Positions 1 to 7,932 of a stretch of 10,691 bases of DNA are shown here, one piece after another. The notes beneath the pieces are model-generated. The model was not told where the DNA came from. It did no database searches and was given only the letters and a program-made list of their open reading frames with translations. Positions within the stretch are counted from its first letter, which is position 1; every line of letters starts with the position of its first letter. This stretch comes from an uncultured bacterium (GTDB lineage: Bacteria > Bacteroidota > Bacteroidia > Bacteroidales > Paludibacteraceae): NCBI GenBank assembly GCA_947074225.1, contig CAMTOX010000033.1, positions 1-10,691 of the forward strand. Direction: 5' to 3'. Position numbers and translations under genes: made by a program.

Positions 1-311
1 AATTTCATCGTCGATACAGCGCACATCTGCGCCTCGCTTCTCATAATATGATTTATTGATAGGAAACTTTTACGAGTCGAAGCATAGAAAATAAGTAATC
101 GACAAGAGATATTATTAAAAAAAACACTATCTTTGTTTTTGAAAAGCGTTCATTGAGATGTGAAGTAAATCAGTGCAAAATTCTGTGATTCGTTCGTTTC
201 TTAATCGTTAGCTACGCAAGTTTATAGTTTTGTAAATTACTGATTTTTAGCAAGTAGGCGAATTTTATCTGTCTTGCCCCATAACTCGTAAACACTTAAT
301 AACAAATAAAG
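1..311. other. Left-edge intergenic region with possible broken gene fragment
   Basis: No convincing gene lies here. The plus frames are closed by stops within about the first 60 bases, so this is not the tail of a plus-strand gene of any length. On the minus strand one frame is open from position 69 to the window edge (about 23 codons, containing SYYEKRGADVRCIDDE). It has no start codon and follows a TAA at 70-72. A minus-strand ATG lies a little upstream in another frame, and loss of one base in the A-run near 70-73 would join the two. That could mean a divergent gene with a frameshift or sequencing error at the contig edge, but the peptide matches nothing I recognise. The rest, 80-311, is AT-rich and carries the presumed mrp promoter. 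Confidence 0.4.
225..232 (+). promoter_or_regulatory. Candidate Bacteroidetes -7 box for mrp
   Basis: TAGTTTTG matches the Bacteroidetes primary-sigma -7 consensus TAnnTTTG and sits about 80 bases before the mrp start. The -33 region (about 197-204, containing GTTTC) is only a weak match to TTTG. A second TAnnTTTG match, TATCTTTG, lies at 128-135. The motif is short and the region is AT-rich, so chance matches are possible. Confidence 0.35.
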
Positions 312-1379
312 ATGGCTTACTACCCTAATCTTATTCTTGAGGCATTAGCCAAGGTACGTTATCCTGGTAATGGTCAAGACATCGTCTCAGCAGGTATGGT
401 TGAGGACGACATTCGCATAGATGGTAATAAAATTACCTTCTCACTTATTTTCGAAAAGCCTAACGATCCGTTTGCTAAGTCGTTGGTTAAAGCCTGCGAA
501 CAAGCTATATTAACATATGTAGGCGCCGAAGCAGAGATTAAAGGAAATATTACAACCAAGTTTAAACAAGCACCTCCAAAACCTGAAAAGGCATTGCCAC
601 AAGTAAAACATGTCATTGCCGTTTCGTCTGGAAAGGGAGGAGTTGGTAAATCTACAGTATCGGCAAATCTTGCTGTGGCCTTAGCAAAAGCCGGTTATAA
701 AGTAGGATTGTTAGACGCCGATATCTTTGGACCTTCAATGCCTAAAATGTTCGGAGTGGAAGATGCACGACCAATGGGAGTGGAAATGAACGGAAAAGAG
801 ATGATTGAACCCATAGAAGTTATGGGTATTAAACTACTATCTATAGGCTTCTTTGTCGATCCTGACAATGCCATTATATGGCGTGGAGCTATGGCAAGCA
901 ATGCCATTAAACAATTAATTAACGATGCACATTGGGGAGAGTTAGACTATTTTGTTATGGACCTACCCCCTGGAACTAGCGACATTCACCTCACATTAAT
1001 ACAAACAGTAGACATTGATGGAGCAGTAGTTGTTAGTACGCCACAACAAGTAGCTTTGGCCGATGCACGTAAAGGATTACAAATGTTCCAAACAGAAAAA
1101 ATTAATATACCTATCTTGGGACTTGTAGAGAATATGGCTTGGTTCACTCCAGCAGAACTACCCGAAAACAAATACTATATCTTCGGTAAAGAGGGGTGTA
1201 AAGAGTTGGCACAAGAGCGAAACATTCCACTACTTGCTCAGATTCCTTTAGTACAAAGCATTTGCGACAGTGGCGATGCCGGAAACCCTATTGCCATGAA
1301 TAATGATAACATGGTTAGCAAAGCATTCGACAGCTTAGCGCAGGCTGTTGTAACTCGAATGGAAGAGGTAAAACAGTAA
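312..1379 (+). CDS. mrp: Mrp/ApbC-family Fe-S cluster carrier P-loop ATPase
   Basis: This is a cytosolic ATPase of the Mrp/ApbC/NBP35 class, proteins that hold and hand over iron-sulfur clusters to apoproteins. An N-terminal MIP18/DUF59 domain (about residues 5-85) precedes the P-loop domain (about 98-345). Visible motifs are the deviant Walker A GKGGVGKST (107-115), DADIFGPS (135-142) and DLPPGTSD (217-224). The length, 355 aa, is normal for the two-domain form. The ATG at 312 gives the expected N-terminus directly before DUF59. The CxxC that binds the bridging cluster in ApbC, expected just after VENMAWF (272-278), is absent. The sequence there reads TPAELPENKYYIFGKEG, which I recall as usual for Bacteroidetes homologues. 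The gene is monocistronic here: it is followed by a strong hairpin and a convergent gene. Confidence 0.93.
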   Translation: MAYYPNLILEALAKVRYPGNGQDIVSAGMVEDDIRIDGNKITFSLIFEKPNDPFAKSLVKACEQAILTYVGAEAEIKGNITTKFKQAPPKPEKALPQVKHVIAVSSGKGGVGKSTVSANLAVALAKAGYKVGLLDADIFGPSMPKMFGVEDARPMGVEMNGKEMIEPIEVMGIKLLSIGFFVDPDNAIIWRGAMASNAIKQLINDAHWGELDYFVMDLPPGTSDIHLTLIQTVDIDGAVVVSTPQQVALADARKGLQMFQTEKINIPILGLVENMAWFTPAELPENKYYIFGKEGCKELAQERNIPLLAQIPLVQSICDSGDAGNPIAMNNDNMVSKAFDSLAQAVVTRMEEVKQ

Positions 1380-1390
1380 AGAAAAAGAAG

Positions 1391-1445
1391 AAAGAGGCGT
1401 TCTAAAAACAAACCATAATGGAATTTGTTTTTAGAACGCCTCTTT
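1391..1445. terminator. Strong bidirectional hairpin terminator
   Basis: A perfect 22-bp inverted repeat (arms 1391-1412 and 1424-1445) with an 11-nt loop lies 11 bases after the mrp stop and 36 bases from the end of the convergent DUF975 gene. The arms begin with AAAGAGGCG and end with CGCCTCTTT, so each strand has a T-run at the 3' side of the stem and a purine-rich A-tract on the 5' side. This suits termination in both directions. Confidence 0.85.
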
Positions 1446-1481
1446 TATATAGTATCCCGAAAGATTTCTCTATACTATTGT

Positions 1482-2090
1482 CTACAATAAATTAGCATCG
1501 TATTGTGCTTTCACAGCTCTATAAAACTTTGCACGAGTGGAAAGAATATAAGGCACAAGAATAAAGAATCCCAATCCGAAGGTGAGCAACGAAAGAATAC
1601 CCCACCCTATAAAACTTAAATCTAAAAGGAATAATTTCATCTTATTACCATCCATAAGCGTTTCACTACGCTCTAATGCCGACATACGTGTTAAGTGAGT
1701 ATCTTTTAGAATATACCAAGTCATGGAGTAAGCATAAAACTTCACTATACCCGGAATAATAAGTAATAATCCCCAAACAAGTGTCATTAAGGCCATATAA
1801 AGTATAGTCAAGAAAGTCTCTTTATACCTATTAAAACCGTCGAAAATAAATATGAGCTGTGCTCGTTCATCGCGCGATAATATTAAAAAATAGACCATAA
1901 TGCCATAACCTAAAGGTAAGGCTATGAGAAAATGCAGAGCTAACGTTACCCACCAAAAAGGAATTATAGAGATGGTAACAATGAGTCCGAAATAGACCAA
2001 CGTCGTCAACACACTATCGCCCCACCTATCGCGAAGGGATTGCAGCGCTTGCTTCTTGAAAACTCTATTTTTTATCTCTAATTTCTCCAT
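1482..2090 (-). CDS. DUF975 family integral membrane protein
   Basis: This is a 202-aa multi-spanning membrane protein of the DUF975 family, whose function is unknown. Hydrophobic stretches lie at about residues 28-50, 51-72, 93-118 and 155-184. The family's conserved core is clear: IPGIVKFYAYSMTWYILKD (112-130), then SALERSETLMDGNKMKLF (137-154), SFIGW (159-163) and a C-terminal VPYILSTRAKFYRAV (179-193). The N-terminus (1-27) is basic and cytoplasmic-looking, with no cleavable signal. It is the last gene of the leftward block, 70 nt after the U32 gene, and ends at the bidirectional hairpin. A short AGGA lies just before the ATG. Nothing in the context reveals its role, and it may simply be read through from the U32 gene. 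Confidence 0.85.
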   Translation of the reverse strand: MEKLEIKNRVFKKQALQSLRDRWGDSVLTTLVYFGLIVTISIIPFWWVTLALHFLIALPLGYGIMVYFLILSRDERAQLIFIFDGFNRYKETFLTILYMALMTLVWGLLLIIPGIVKFYAYSMTWYILKDTHLTRMSALERSETLMDGNKMKLFLLDLSFIGWGILSLLTFGLGFFILVPYILSTRAKFYRAVKAQYDANLL

Positions 2091-2160
2091 GGTCCTATTC
2101 TAAAAGTATTAGACTTGAACAATAATCACAGAAATTATCGAAACAATAAATATGCCGATT

Positions 2161-3447
2161 CTATTTTTTTAGATTCTCGGAAGGCACAATTTTAAACAAC
2201 TTATCGTTGCGTCTTATCAAGCTCTTCGTTTTAATGCTGAAATAGGTTCCTTTCTCTACTCGTTCCACAGGATGGAGTTCCACACGAATCTCTTCTACCA
2301 CATCTTCATAAGCTCCCGTAGTTTCTCCCGTCACTAAGATTTCATCGCCTACAGAAAGAGACTGTGCCTCCAAAAGGAATTCGGCCACACTAATCTTTTG
2401 GAAATAGTTAGTACACTTTCCAATATATACCTTCTTATGCGTAGCCTCAGAGCCATAATTGGCACTCCACTCTCCTAAACGTTGACCCAAATAATAACCA
2501 TTCCAGAAGCCACGATTAAACACCTTCGATAGGCGCTGATTCCATCCCTCTACCTTTTCTTGGGTAAAGCTATTGCTTAAATAGCTCTCTATAGCTTCAT
2601 TATAGCTCGATACAACAGCCTTCACATACTCCGCCCCACGCGCACGACCCTCAATTTTAAAGACTCGTACCCCCGACTCTATCATTACATTCATGAAATG
2701 AATGGTCTTTAAATCTTTTGGCGACATGATATATTGGTTATCTATTTCCAGCTCTATATTGCTCTCTTTATCTTTCACCTCATAACCACGACGACATACC
2801 TGCATGCAAGCGCCTCTGTTAGCCGAATGGTTTAGTTCATGTAAACTTAAATAACACTTCCCCGACACCGCCATACAAAGGGCACCATGGCAAAACATCT
2901 CTATACGGATTAGCTCGCCATTACGTCCTCTAATATTTTCCAACTCTATAGCTTGGTAAATATGTTTTACCTGCTCCATATTGAGTTCGCGTGCCAGCAC
3001 CACCACGTCGGCAAATTGAGCATAGAAACGCAATGCCTCAACATTGGTAATATTAAGTTGTGTGCTTAGGTGTACCTCCACGCCGCAGCTCACGGCATAC
3101 ATCATGGGTGCCACATCGGCAGCAATAATAGCGCTCACACCGGCCTCCTTAGCCACATCAATAATTTCACGCATCAAACCCAAATCATCGTCATACATAA
3201 TAGTATTAAGTGTCAAATAAGATTTCACACCCTTCTCATTACATGTCTCGACAATACGTTTTAAATCTTCGGTGCTAAAGTTGCTCGATGAGCGACTCCG
3301 CATATTTAATCGGTCTATGCCGAAATAGATTGAATCGGCACCGGCAGCTATGGCAGCCGACAAGCTCTCAAAAGAGCCGGCTGGTGCCATAATTTCAAAA
3401 TCTTTACGGCTATATTTAGGTTGTAAGCCCACATTCATCACTGTCAT
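2161..3447 (-). CDS. U32 family protein, TrhP/RlhA-like RNA hydroxylation enzyme
   Basis: This 428-aa protein belongs to family U32, historically called collagenase-like peptidases. Several members are now known to hydroxylate RNA: TrhP makes 5-hydroxyuridine at tRNA position 34 using prephenate, and RlhA acts on 23S rRNA C2501. It starts with the TIM-barrel-like segment FEIMAPAGSFESLSAAIAAGADSIYFG (17-43). The U32 signature EMFCHGALCMAVSGKCYLS (183-201) follows, then ANRGACMQVCR (209-219) and FKIEGRARGAEYV (263-275). Cys191, Cys198, Cys214 and Cys218 are placed like the conserved family cysteines thought to bind a 4Fe-4S cluster. The length fits TrhP (about 450 aa) and not RlhA (about 650 aa), so tRNA U34 hydroxylation is the likeliest role. 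The ATG at 3447 lies 3 nt after the aguB stop; an ATG three codons later is an alternative start. The tight spacing implies co-transcription with aguB. Confidence 0.88.
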   Translation of the reverse strand: MTVMNVGLQPKYSRKDFEIMAPAGSFESLSAAIAAGADSIYFGIDRLNMRSRSSSNFSTEDLKRIVETCNEKGVKSYLTLNTIMYDDDLGLMREIIDVAKEAGVSAIIAADVAPMMYAVSCGVEVHLSTQLNITNVEALRFYAQFADVVVLARELNMEQVKHIYQAIELENIRGRNGELIRIEMFCHGALCMAVSGKCYLSLHELNHSANRGACMQVCRRGYEVKDKESNIELEIDNQYIMSPKDLKTIHFMNVMIESGVRVFKIEGRARGAEYVKAVVSSYNEAIESYLSNSFTQEKVEGWNQRLSKVFNRGFWNGYYLGQRLGEWSANYGSEATHKKVYIGKCTNYFQKISVAEFLLEAQSLSVGDEILVTGETTGAYEDVVEEIRVELHPVERVEKGTYFSIKTKSLIRRNDKLFKIVPSENLKK

Positions 3448-3450
3448 ATT

Positions 3451-4326
3451 TTAATCTAAAAAACGTTTTGTAAGACCCTCATAAGCATCTATACGCCTAT
3501 CGCGTAAGAAAGGCCACCACCGACGCACATTCTCTGAGCGTTTCATATCTATATCTACCACTAAATTCTCGGGGATTTCATTATTTGCTTCTGCCAACAA
3601 TTCTCCTTGAGCTCCTGCCACAAAGCTATTGCCCCAAAACTGTATGCCATTAGTTTGTCCCGAAGGATCTGGTTCATGCCCTACACGATTCACCGATATT
3701 ACCGGCACACCATTCGCTACGGCATGGCTACGTTGTATGGTTATCCAAGCATTCAACTGACGTTGCTTCTCCTCGTCACTATCGCTGCTTTCCCAGCCTA
3801 TAGCTGTTGGATAAATCAATAATTCGGCACCTTTTAAGGCCATTAGTCGTGCTGCCTCAGGATACCACTGATCCCAACACACCAAAACACCCAACTTACC
3901 TAAAGAGGTTTGAATAGGTTCAAAACCTAAATCGCCGGGCGTGAAGTAAAACTTCTCATAATAAGCCGGGTCATCGGGAATATGCATCTTCCGATATTTA
4001 CCGGCCATACTACCATCACAATCAAATACCACTGCGGTATTATGGTATAACCCTGCAGTACGACGTTCAAACAAAGAGGTTACTAGCACCAAATTATGTC
4101 GCTTTGCAAGAGCACTATAAAACTCGGTCGATGGACCTGGAATTGGCTCTGCAAGATTACAAAGATCGGTATTCTCAGTCTGACAGAAGTAAAGACTATT
4201 GTGTAGCTCCTGCAACACAACCAAATCGCACTCACGAGCCGCCAATAACGCAATCTCTTGAGCCAACATCTCTTTATTATGCTCTATATTGTCAGAAATA
4301 GCTTGTTGTATTAATCCTACTTTCAT
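3451..4326 (-). CDS. aguB: N-carbamoylputrescine amidohydrolase
   Basis: This cytosolic nitrilase-superfamily enzyme hydrolyses N-carbamoylputrescine to putrescine, CO2 and ammonia, the last step of the agmatine route to polyamines. The protein is 291 aa, the usual length. The catalytic triad is visible: Glu40 in VVLQELHNS, Lys113 in GKYRKMHIPDD and Cys150 in GVLVCWDQWYPEAARL. The segments FYFTPGD (126-132) and YPTAIGWE, followed by HAVANGVPVISVNRVG, are typical of this subfamily. Assignment within the nitrilase superfamily is strongly supported by the next upstream gene, agmatine deiminase, whose product is this enzyme's substrate. The gap between them is 32 nt. The start MKVGLIQQ aligns with the family N-terminus. 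Confidence 0.94.
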   Translation of the reverse strand: MKVGLIQQAISDNIEHNKEMLAQEIALLAARECDLVVLQELHNSLYFCQTENTDLCNLAEPIPGPSTEFYSALAKRHNLVLVTSLFERRTAGLYHNTAVVFDCDGSMAGKYRKMHIPDDPAYYEKFYFTPGDLGFEPIQTSLGKLGVLVCWDQWYPEAARLMALKGAELLIYPTAIGWESSDSDEEKQRQLNAWITIQRSHAVANGVPVISVNRVGHEPDPSGQTNGIQFWGNSFVAGAQGELLAEANNEIPENLVVDIDMKRSENVRRWWPFLRDRRIDAYEGLTKRFLD

Positions 4327-4358
4327 AATAACTATATCTTCAGTTTATCAAATTTATA

Positions 4359-5393
4359 TTACATTACACCTTTGGGGAACTGCATGGTTACACAATGCAA
4401 AGAGCCATGCTGTTTAATGAGTGGACTACAATCAATCCCTACAATCTCATATCCGGGAAAAGCCACAGCCATTTGCCGGAGTGCTACTGCATCTAGTTCA
4501 GTACCATACGTTGGTACAAGCACTGCGCCATTTATCACTAAGAAGTTAGCATAAGTTGCCGGCAAACGTTCGCCATCAAACCACACCTCTTTAGCCATAG
4601 GAAGCGCTACCAAATGGTAAGGTTCTCCGCTCATTGTAACAAATCCTTTTAGTTGTTCTTCCATAGCTTGCAACGCCTCATAATGTTCGTCGCCACGCTC
4701 ATTACACTGCACATAAGCAATGGTATTGTTCGGACAAAGTCGCGCTAAAGTATCTATATGGCTGTCGGTATCATCTCCTGCCAAGTAGCCGTGGTCTAAC
4801 CACAACAAGCGCTCTGCGCCCAAATGTTTCAACAAATAGTGCTCCACCTCCTCTTGTGTGTAGGTGGCATTGCGATTCCCCGACATTAAACACTCGGTAG
4901 TAGTAAGCAATGTTCCCTGACCATCGCTTTCAATAGAACCACCCTCAAATATGAAGTTACGGCAGTTACAATACTCACCCTCCAACACTCCCAACTTCAC
5001 CAACTGTTCAGTAATGAGGTTATCGTAATTAGATGCAAATTTCAGTCCCCATCCGTTAAATCCGAAATCCATTAAGCGAATACCCTTCTGCCCCACTAAA
5101 GTGATGGCGCCATGATCTCTTGCCCAGGTATCGTTACTTTGGCAGTTCACCATCATCACATTATCCATATTCACCACTCCCTCTATTTGCGCTCTTACAC
5201 GTTCGGGTTCTGGCGATACTATTAACAACTTCTGGCGTTGTGCCACCTCTTTTGCTATCTGTACAAAGCAGTGCTGTACCTCTTCAAGCATCTCGGCCCA
5301 ATCGGTCTGTGCATGAGGCCAGGTTAACTGCACTCCACTCTGTTCTGCCCATTCGGCAGGAAGTATATATTCTCTCATCGCTTCTCTCACCAT
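4359..5393 (-). CDS. aguA: Agmatine deiminase
   Basis: This peptidyl-arginine-deiminase-family enzyme converts agmatine to N-carbamoylputrescine and ammonia in the cytosol. Family landmarks run in order: LPAEWAEQSGVQLTWPH (11-27), WARDHG (90-95), FNGWG (112-116), FEGGSIESDG (149-158), HIDTLARL (212-219) and the C-terminal GSLHCVTMQFP (330-340), which carries the catalytic Cys334. Asp93, Glu150, His212 and Cys334 are in the expected positions. The length is 344 aa, a normal size. The ATG at 5393 gives MVREAMREYILPAEW. Homologues usually begin close to MREYILPAEW, so the ATG five codons downstream (5378) is an equally plausible start. It is followed by aguB in the same direction, and together they make putrescine from agmatine. 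The arginine decarboxylase that would make agmatine is not in this window. A 14-bp hairpin lies 21 bases upstream. Confidence 0.95.
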   Translation of the reverse strand: MVREAMREYILPAEWAEQSGVQLTWPHAQTDWAEMLEEVQHCFVQIAKEVAQRQKLLIVSPEPERVRAQIEGVVNMDNVMMVNCQSNDTWARDHGAITLVGQKGIRLMDFGFNGWGLKFASNYDNLITEQLVKLGVLEGEYCNCRNFIFEGGSIESDGQGTLLTTTECLMSGNRNATYTQEEVEHYLLKHLGAERLLWLDHGYLAGDDTDSHIDTLARLCPNNTIAYVQCNERGDEHYEALQAMEEQLKGFVTMSGEPYHLVALPMAKEVWFDGERLPATYANFLVINGAVLVPTYGTELDAVALRQMAVAFPGYEIVGIDCSPLIKQHGSLHCVTMQFPKGVM

Positions 5394-5414
5394 TTTCTAC
5401 CTTCCAAATATTAC

Positions 5415-5452
5415 ACCATGAGAGATGCCTCTTTAAAAGCATCTCTCATGGT
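5415..5452 (-). terminator. 14-bp hairpin between the small membrane-protein gene and aguA
   Basis: A perfect 14-bp inverted repeat (arms 5415-5428 and 5439-5452; GCATCTCTCATGGT on one arm) encloses a 10-nt loop. On the minus strand it begins 18 nt after the stop of the 148-aa gene and ends 21 nt before the aguA start. No long T-run follows it, so it may be a weak terminator or an attenuator. Just after it on the minus strand TAATATTTG is a near match to the TAnnTTTG box, so a separate aguA promoter is possible. Confidence 0.55.
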
Positions 5453-5470
5453 AAATAGTTGTTTGTGTTA

Positions 5471-5917
5471 TTAATATTTACGATTAAAAATTTCGCTATA
5501 TACAAATGCCTTACGCATATCGTCGACATCATCAATTAAATACTCTTCATTATTTCGCGCTTTAGCAACCTGTTTTTTGGTATATCGCTTCATGTCGGCA
5601 TTACGCGATCCCTCATCATGGTTCGTCATGCTCGATTTAGGCTGTTTAAACTCTATAGGTTGTTGCTTCATTTGCAATATGGCTTCGGAAAAAGGTACTA
5701 CAGGCTTTGGCACTACAGGTTCTTCATAGGGCACTTCATCGCTATCCGGATCGGGGTAGTCTATCAACTCATAACCATGAGGTTGAGAAGGAGTATTAGG
5801 ATCAGATGGTTCAGATATCTCTTCTTTCTTCTTTTTTTTAATACCCTTAATGGCCGAAATAACAAAAGTAATTACTATAATAGCAAAATAAATAAAATCG
5901 CCTAAATCTTCTTTCAT
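5471..5917 (-). CDS. Small membrane-anchored hypothetical protein
   Basis: I do not recognise a named family. The 148-aa product has one N-terminal membrane segment (about residues 8-23, FIYFAIIVITFVISAI) followed at once by a lysine run (27-31), so the N-terminus should face out and the rest should lie in the cytoplasm. Residues 34-75 are a low-complexity linker rich in Pro, Asp and Glu (SEPSDPNTPSQP, YPDPDSDEVPYEEP). The C-terminus, about 112-148, is helical and charged and ends in DDVDDMRKAFVYSEIFNRKY, which looks like a short conserved docking segment. Its start lies 36 nt after the yifB stop, so it is probably co-transcribed with yifB. The overall design (one anchor, a flexible linker and a terminal helix) suggests a scaffold or adaptor; that is inference only. 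Confidence 0.75.
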   Translation of the reverse strand: MKEDLGDFIYFAIIVITFVISAIKGIKKKKKEEISEPSDPNTPSQPHGYELIDYPDPDSDEVPYEEPVVPKPVVPFSEAILQMKQQPIEFKQPKSSMTNHDEGSRNADMKRYTKKQVAKARNNEEYLIDDVDDMRKAFVYSEIFNRKY

Positions 5918-5953
5918 AATCGTGTTTATATTAAATCATTTTGAAGTAGGAGG

Positions 5954-7492
5954 TTACCCTGCCCATCCCTCTTTATCTAAGTTTCTATAATTTATAGCTT
6001 CTGCCAAATGGTGTTCTTGAATCTCTGGACTACCCTCTAAGTCGGCTATCGTTCTAGATACCTTCAGTATCCGATCGTAAGCCCTTGCCGAAAGATTCAT
6101 TCTACTCATGGCCTGTTTTAATATCACCTGACCTGCCTCGTCAATTTGTGCAAATTTACGCAAAAGTTTTGAACTCATCTGCGCATTGCAATAGACATTG
6201 GGAAAATCTTTAAAACGTTCCTCTTGAATCTCTCTTGCGCGAATAACCCGTTGGCGAATTACAGCACTACTTTCGGAGGCTTTAGCCTCAGCGAGCTGCT
6301 CAAAGGGCACCGGCACAATCTCTATATGCATATCTATACGATCTAATAAAGGACCGGAGATTCTACTTAAATATTTCTGCACCATTCCAGGCATACAAAC
6401 ACACGCCTTATCGGGGTGATTGTAGTAGCCACAGGGACATGGATTCATGGAGGCCACCAACATAAAACTGGCAGGATACTCTGTCGACGATTTAGCGCGC
6501 GAAATAGTAATCTTCCTATCCTCTAACGGCTGTCGCATCACCTCCAATACCGTACGTTTAAACTCTGGCAACTCGTCTAAAAAGAGCACGCCATTGTGTG
6601 CTAACGATATCTCACCAGGCTGTGGAAAGGTCCCGCCACCTACCAAAGCCACATCGGAGATGGTATGGTGAGGGCTTCTAAAAGGCCTACTCTTCATTAA
6701 AGCGGTACTACCATCTAACTTCCCGGCAACAGAGTGAATCTTTGTGGTCTCTAATGCCTCATTAAGCGTTAAGGGAGGTAATATAGTTGGCACACGTTTG
6801 CTCATCATAGATTTTCCGGCTCCGGGAGGCCCTATCATCAATAGATTATGCCCACCGGCACAAGCCACCTCAATGGCTCTCTTAACACTCTCTTGGCCTT
6901 TAACATCCGAGAAATCCACATCAAACTGTTCTACATCTTGAAAGAACTCCTCTCGAGTATCGACCACCGTGGGTTGAATACTATCCTCACCATTAAAGAA
7001 ATCTACTACCTGAACAATATTTTCTGCCCCCAACACCTCCAAGCGGTTCACCACTGCTGCCTCTCGTGCATTTTCACACGGCAAAATCAAACCCTTAAAA
7101 CCCAACTCACGTGCCATTATAGCAATGGGCAGAGCTCCTTTAATAGGCTTCAAAGTACCATCCAAAGAGAGCTCACCCATAAGCACATAATCTGGTAACT
7201 TACTGGAATCTATAACCTCTAAAGCAGCAAGCATACCTATGGCCAAAGGCATATCGTAGGCCGAACCCTCTTTACGTATATCGGCAGGAGCCATATTTAT
7301 TACCACCTGACGACGAGGAACAGGAATCTTATTATATTGCAAAGCGGACAGTATACGCTCATGACTCTCTTTTACAGCATTATCCGGCAGACCCACCAAA
7401 AAGAATTTGATGCCCTGAGTCTGATTTACCTCTATGGTTATTAGCGTTGCACTTATGCCCTGAACGGCAGCAGCAAATGTCTTTACTAGCAT
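5954..7492 (-). CDS. YifB/ComM family Mg-chelatase-like AAA+ ATPase
   Basis: This is a 512-aa YifB/ComM protein, the usual length. ComM of Vibrio is a hexameric helicase that promotes branch migration during natural transformation; in most other bacteria the role is unproven. An N-terminal Lon-S5-like ChlI domain (about 15-140) begins at MLVKTFAAAVQGI. The AAA+ module starts near DFSDVKGQ (193-200), with Walker A GPPGAGKS (221-228), FRSPHHTISD (271-280), Walker B VLFLDE (302-307), SMNPCPCGYY (348-357) and the arginine finger in SGPLLDRID (379-387). Cys352, Cys354, Cys364 and Cys366 form a likely zinc-binding set. The C-terminal helical lid (about 425-505) contains LSARAYDRILKVSRTIADLEG. It is the first gene of the leftward block, with a promoter at 7548-7577. 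No other competence gene is nearby. Confidence 0.95.
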   Translation of the reverse strand: MLVKTFAAAVQGISATLITIEVNQTQGIKFFLVGLPDNAVKESHERILSALQYNKIPVPRRQVVINMAPADIRKEGSAYDMPLAIGMLAALEVIDSSKLPDYVLMGELSLDGTLKPIKGALPIAIMARELGFKGLILPCENAREAAVVNRLEVLGAENIVQVVDFFNGEDSIQPTVVDTREEFFQDVEQFDVDFSDVKGQESVKRAIEVACAGGHNLLMIGPPGAGKSMMSKRVPTILPPLTLNEALETTKIHSVAGKLDGSTALMKSRPFRSPHHTISDVALVGGGTFPQPGEISLAHNGVLFLDELPEFKRTVLEVMRQPLEDRKITISRAKSSTEYPASFMLVASMNPCPCGYYNHPDKACVCMPGMVQKYLSRISGPLLDRIDMHIEIVPVPFEQLAEAKASESSAVIRQRVIRAREIQEERFKDFPNVYCNAQMSSKLLRKFAQIDEAGQVILKQAMSRMNLSARAYDRILKVSRTIADLEGSPEIQEHHLAEAINYRNLDKEGWAG

Positions 7493-7547
7493 ACAGAAAA
7501 TAGTATTAGAAACTATTTTTGCTAAACATTTGGTGATAATAATGATA

Positions 7548-7577
7548 CAAAGTTAAGATAAAATTCAGAACATCAAA
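7548..7577 (-). promoter_or_regulatory. Bacteroidetes-type promoter for yifB
   Basis: On the minus strand TTTG (7577-7574) is followed 18 nt later by TAACTTTG (7555-7548). This fits the Bacteroidetes -33/-7 consensus TTTG and TAnnTTTG, whose usual spacing is about 19-21 nt. Transcription would start near 7541, leaving a leader of about 50 nt before the yifB ATG. It is the best two-box promoter in the window. Confidence 0.6.
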
Positions 7578-7932
7578 CATTATACCTTTATTCACTATGA
7601 AAATGCTAAAAAATAAACAGATTTAAGCAGTTGTAAATAGAGCACACTACTATTTTAGTTGTTATTATGTTATACAGAATGAAGAGCACATTTAATTAAA
7701 ACCTGAATAGTTACCATTCTATACAAAGCAAACAGAGACCTGGTAAAAACAGCTCCGAAGAGTGGTAAACAAAGCAGCAAAATGAATAGTTACGGTAGCA
7801 CCGCCTCATAACGTTTATCAATCCTTCTAAAAATGGAGTATTATTAAATAAGGAAATCTCTTTATTTTTTAATGGAAAGAGAGAACGCATTCAATAGAGC
7901 AGATTAACTCATAACATCTACCAAAGATAGGT

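Noticed and set aside
3070..3264. Plus-strand frame opposite the U32 gene (similar frames lie opposite aguA, aguB, yifB and the 148-aa gene)
   Set aside because: These are shadows of well-supported minus-strand genes, with unlikely amino acid composition and no family similarity.
2161..3447. Secreted collagenase or other true peptidase role for the U32 protein
   Set aside because: There is no signal peptide, and the cysteine pattern and length fit the cytosolic RNA-hydroxylation members.
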